Source of the DNA: Paramacrobiotus metropolitanus
Lineage: Eukaryota > Tardigrada > Eutardigrada > Parachela > Macrobiotidae
Assembly (NCBI RefSeq): GCF_019649055.1
Contig: NW_026570298.1
Location: 310,001 to 374,000 of the forward strand
Direction of reading: 5' to 3'
DNA length: 64,000 bases
In this document: one piece after another, positions 60,201-64,000 of the stretch
Position numbering within the stretch: position 1 is the stretch's first letter
How the letters are laid out: each line of letters begins with the position of its first letter
Notes under the pieces: generated by a model
Databases searched by the model: none
The model's input: only the letters and a program-made list of their open reading frames with translations
What the model was told of the DNA's origin: nothing
Position numbers and translations under genes: made by a program

Positions 60201-63200
60201 CCAGATTAAACAACGCCGACGGGTTGGTTCGCAGAATGGTGGATGACCTTTAGAAAGGTGGATGTGTTCCGCCAGAAAGATGGATGGCTCATCCACCAAT
60301 CTGCCGACCTTCGGCAGAAAGGTGGATGCGATCCGGCAAAAAGGTGGACGGCTCATCCACCAATCTGCCGAAGGTCGGCAGATTGGTGGATGCGATTTCA
60401 TTGAACATCCACCATCCACCCGTCTAGCCGGCAGGAAGGTTGACGGGTTGATGGTTGACGTTCAATGAAGGTCATCAACCTTTCTGCCAGACCTCGTCAA
60501 CCTTTCCCTAAAGGTCATCAACCTTTCTGCCAGACCTCGTCAACCTTTCTCTAAAGGTCATCATCCTTTTTGCCCGAGCACAGCAACCTTTCTCTAATGG
60601 TCATCAACCTTTCTGCTGAAGGCTTCGTCTTTTAACAGAAGTCGTGCACATGTTTTGCTAAAAACACAGCACGTTTTGGCTAAACGTTTATTGTTACTGC
60701 GTTATAAAAAAATTATTATTTCGGTATTTCATTTCGACAAACTGTTGTTTCGTTTGCTTAATATGCAAAATGGATATAAGGGTAAGGCTACCAAGTATCA
60801 TCCTGGCGTCGTAGCTGATTACCGCACCAGTATCCGGCAGGAAGGTGGACGGGTTGATGGTTGACTTTTGTAACCGAGAGGAAGGTAGATTGAAGAATGG
60901 TGGGCAGACAATGAAATCGCATCCACCTTCCTGCTGAAGCCAGGCAGAATGTTGGACGACTCATCCACGAATCAGCCCAAGCGCGTTCACCTTTTCTGCC
61001 AAATCATTGTTGGTTTCAACTGATCCAACAACGATGCCATTGTTTGCATTCTGGCCCATTGTGAGATGAGTGCTTGCCGCCACTTCTTCGGCAGAAAAGT
61101 AGACGCAGACATGTCAATCTATCGCTCTGCCTGTACAGCTTATAATTATAATACCTAGGGTAGTCGCTTTCTCATATCCCGAATGAATTATTTATTTTGG
61201 ATATTTAAACGGAACGTTTACTAGGTACTTGAGATGTACGAAGAGCAAATTATTTACTAGAAACAAATTATTTAGGCTTGCCATGCACCTACTCAGCTGA
61301 CTAATTAGTTTTTAGTAAATATTTTGTTTTCTCGCACAACGCAATGGTTAACTTTCAATTTAAATTCCCGAAATGTGCACAATTCAATTTGGATATAGAA
61401 AAACGACTAATATGGTATAGAAACTGTACAAGTAGAACAATAGACATATCTACGTCCACCTCTCTGCTAGAGCAGTGACGGCATGCATTGATCTCACAAT
61501 GGGCCTGAATGCACACAATGGCGTCATTGTTCGATCAGTTAAAGCCGGCAATAATACGGCAAACAGACAGGCGCGCTCCGGCAGATTGGTGGATGCGATT
61601 TGATTGTAAGTCACCTATCATTAGTGCGGGTTAAGGACGTTCAATGAAGGTAATCTACTTTTCTGCAAAGGCAATCAACCATTCCGCCAAGGTCAGCAAC
61701 CTTTTCGTAAAGGGCATCAACCTTTTTGAAAGGTCATCAACCTTTTTTTAAAGGTCATCCACTAATCTACTGGCGGCATCCATTGATGAGTATGAGGCCA
61801 TTGTACTCCTTTTGTTGTTTCATTGTGAGTAACACCACTGAATATGACTGTCTCGTGTACTCTCGGCTGTATGAATGATAAATATTTGCTTACACATTAA
61901 GCCTGCTGCTTGTATGTTTGATTAAACAAGCAGAATGGTTTTTCTGATGCAAGAACCAAACTAATGATATCAGTGATCAATGGTGCAGTACTCCGATCAA
62001 AGAATGCCGTCATTTGTTCCGCAGACATCACTGTTATCGTCAGTTCGAGGCGGGTTCAGTGAATCAGTTCGCTTGCTTAGTCAACATCCAGGCCAAGTGC
62101 TTATGAAAACCATTAATTTGCTTTTCAACGAGCGAGAGGAGCGATAAGCAAAATGAACTACAATGGGTGCATTGTCAGGGTGGGTGCATGGTACGTCAGT
62201 TCTCGGAGTAAGAGATGCCGTCGGCAGATTCGTGGATAACCTCTGGCAGAAAATTAAGTGTCCTCTCCAGTAAGCAGATGACCTCTGGCAGAAAGTAAAC
62301 AACCTTTCCAAAAATGTTGATAATTCTCGGCAGAAATGTGGATTACTTCTGGTGGAAAGGTTGATGACCTTTAGAGAAAGGTTGACGAGGTCTGGCAGAA
62401 AGGTTGATGACCTTCATTGAACGTCAACCATCAACCCGTCAACCTTCCTGCCGGCTACACGCGCTGCATCGTCCTAATTAACATATGTAGTCCGCACAGG
62501 ATAATGCACCAAAGATGCCTAACACGTAGCCAGTAGGTACTAATACGACTTTAACTGTGCTACAATAGATCCTCCTAAATTTCTTCCAAACGAGCGTGAA
62601 TTATTGACTGTGCTGAATAATTTTAACTGAAATAACACACAGTTTCATACCTCTTGCCTTCGGCGAAATGCTTTCTGAATAGCCATTTGCTCGTTATACA
62701 GGTTTGTGGTAGCAATTTCCAGCCTTTCTTTATCGATAACAGTTGTGGTCGTTTTGGAAAAAACATCAGCTTTTCGTGATCCATGAACATATGGAGGCAA
62801 TGAAAAATGACCAACCGCTGCGCATTTCTTAAACCAGGTCATTAATTCCTTCTTGGAAGCGTACTGTGAAGCCGCTATGGGAGCGGCAGCAAGGCATTCC
62901 GCAGCAAATAGTACGCTGTATAATCCCGTACAATCAGCCGATAAAGGCACGCTCTGGAATTGTATTTCAAGATCCCTATCGTCTGATCCAAACAGCTGCC
63001 AAAATCGTTCGACCTTTTCGTCAGTCAACTGGGAATTTGAAGAGTCGTAAACAGTTACTTGGCCCAAGTTTGAAGAGACCGCAAGCACAATCGCGTCGTC
63101 GTCAAAGCGAATTAACTGCACCCATCGTTTTCCAGTGCCAAGGTCTTTCCTTGCGTACTTAAACACTTGTCGGCTTAAACCTTTAACGTCGGGATACAGA

Positions 63201-64000
63201 AATCCGCATACATTTCTGGGTATGCTTTTCTTCATGCAGTCGTAGAACAGACACACCAATTCCGTTGAATCTTTCATCGTCAAGCTCGTCAGCTTTTCTG
63301 GAGCCACGAGTACCGGCTGCACAGCGGCAGCTTTTGTGTCCGGTACAAATTTGAAAAAATCGGAATCCCCTTCCTCTTTTTCCTTTGGGATGTTGGTAAC
63401 CTTTTCTTGGCGGGAGTTATGTTGGGCGGAGTAAACCTGCGTGAGATCAATTACTTCTACATGGCTCGCTACTGCAGCGACTGCTGTTTTCGCTCTTCTC
63501 GTCATTTGGCCGTATGGCGGTAAAACCAGTTGCTTGTTCCTGATGCATTTTTCAAACCATTTCAACAGTTGATGCTCACTCGCATACCGCTCCTCAGATA
63601 CTGGTGATCTAGTTAAGGCTTCCGAAGCAAACACTATACTTGTTAGAGCTGTGTTCTTATAGGGAAAAGGAATGGTATGAAATTCCACCTCCAAACTGCC
63701 TGCTTCAGGTTCAAACATCTGCCAGTAACTGTCCACCATGCTGGGCGACATTTGAACGGTATTTGTGCAGTCATACACAGTGACTTTTCCAAGCCGATCA
63801 CAAACGGCAGCAACGTAACGGCTGTCATCCGCTAGCAGGATCTGAACCCAACGCCTACCGCTTAAAACGCCCTGCCGCATGTCGTAGAATGAGCTACGCG
63901 GAAGTCCGGTGACATCAGAGCGAAAAAGTGTGCACGTGTTTTTCGGAAGTGCATGCTTTAGCAGGCGATGTAACCAATCCACAAGGCTAGGTCCTTCTGA
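57274..64000 (-). CDS. Triple Ulp1/C48-like protease domain protein with PHD-like finger (5' end outside)
   Basis: Three exons: 62651-64000 (open to the edge), 57944-58552 and 57274-57558, all phase 0. Exon A holds two related domains (RRWVQILLADDSRYVAAV..VTVYDC and KRWVQLIRFDDDAIVLAV..VTVYDS, each ending KWFEKC or TWFKKC then LPPY). Exons B and C hold a third that keeps the C48 triad: His in HNHFVLL (about 58226), Asp in NVFDSL (58157), Gln in CDQQPN (58040) and Cys in GTDCGIYV (58022); its end MRQHLHTCIVKKLVVPFP crosses the B/C junction. Exon C then encodes a Cys/His cluster (CSC, CRFPRCPVKQFHRAC, CDLC) like a PHD finger. Ulp1 enzymes cleave SUMO-type conjugates; Ulp1 plus PHD proteins are common in DNA transposons, so this may be a TE gene or a domesticated one. 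Confidence 0.75.
57812..57850. repeat. Perfect 17-bp hairpin in the Ulp1 gene intron
   Basis: TTATGCGAATTACTTTC pairs perfectly with its reverse complement across a five-base loop, in the intron 57559-57943. Role unknown; too short for a typical miRNA precursor. Confidence 0.7.
59118..60428. mobile_element. Non-coding TIR element A in the Ulp1 gene intron
   Basis: Inverted arms of about 339 and 335 bases (59142-59480 and 60094-60428) around a 0.6-kb core. Ends read TAGCCGGCAGAAAGGTGGAC then GGGTGGATGGTGGATG; the terminal 25 bases are duplicated at 59118-59141. The arms are packed with ATCCACC and GGCAGAAAGGTGG motifs in both directions. No transposase frame was seen. Type undetermined; Mutator-like or fold-back are options. 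Confidence 0.75.
60425..62457. mobile_element. Non-coding TIR element B in the Ulp1 gene intron
   Basis: TIRs of about 105 bases (60425-60533 and about 62340-62457) beginning TAGCCGGCAGGAAGGTTGAC. Same terminus as element A except that GGTGGA-type units are GGTTGA (GTCAACC instead of GTCCACC) through both ends. Lies directly next to element A, sharing its TAGCCGG edge. Internal sequence holds scattered GGTCATCAACC units and no coding region. Confidence 0.75.

Overview
This window is animal nuclear DNA: spliced genes with GT..AG introns of 61 bp to about 4 kb, AT-rich introns and GC-rich exons, and metazoan protein families (C-type lectin receptor, ZP-domain protein, Ig-domain proteins, MARCH-type ligase, CDC23/APC8, adenylosuccinate lyase). 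An invertebrate, perhaps a small ecdysozoan such as a tardigrade, fits best, but the species call is a weak inference. No bacterial, viral, tRNA or rRNA gene was recognised.

Layout. 1-10.6 kb: 3' part of a large receptor with about twelve C-type lectin domains (+). 11.5-14.6 kb: a complete six-exon ZP-domain membrane protein (-). 15.8-16.8 kb: a two-exon secreted Ig-like protein (-). 17-22.1 kb: a small multi-pass membrane protein gene (-) and the decayed remains of related copies. 22.3-28.9 kb: complete CDC23 gene (-). 28.9-42.5 kb: single-copy block with a MARCH-like E3 ligase (+), a small unknown membrane protein (-) and a nine-exon adenylosuccinate lyase (-). 42.5-47.9 kb: a second complete CDC23 gene in opposite orientation (+), so the two CDC23 genes are arms of a large inverted duplication around the block. 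49.3-54.3 kb: tandem Ig-like genes (+), the first intact and the second broken. 54.9-55.9 kb: retrotransposon fossil and a scrambled third piece of CDC23. 57.3-64 kb: a gene (-) encoding three Ulp1-like domains plus a PHD-like finger, with two inverted-repeat elements in its 4.1-kb intron.

Common themes. Three genes (lectin, MARCH, ADSL) carry copies of one fold-back element in introns. CDC23 occurs as two intact genes that differ at only six residues, although introns 1 and 2 have diverged widely, plus one rearranged fragment. The strongest leads are the mosaic CDC23 inverted duplication, repeated copies of an exon-2 splice junction inside one CDC23 intron, the Ulp1-like triple-domain gene with minisatellite-bearing transposons, and the Ig-like gene family with a freshly broken member. 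Splice sites given here were chosen by eye from frame continuity, consensus sites and domain continuity; no alignment or transcript data were available.
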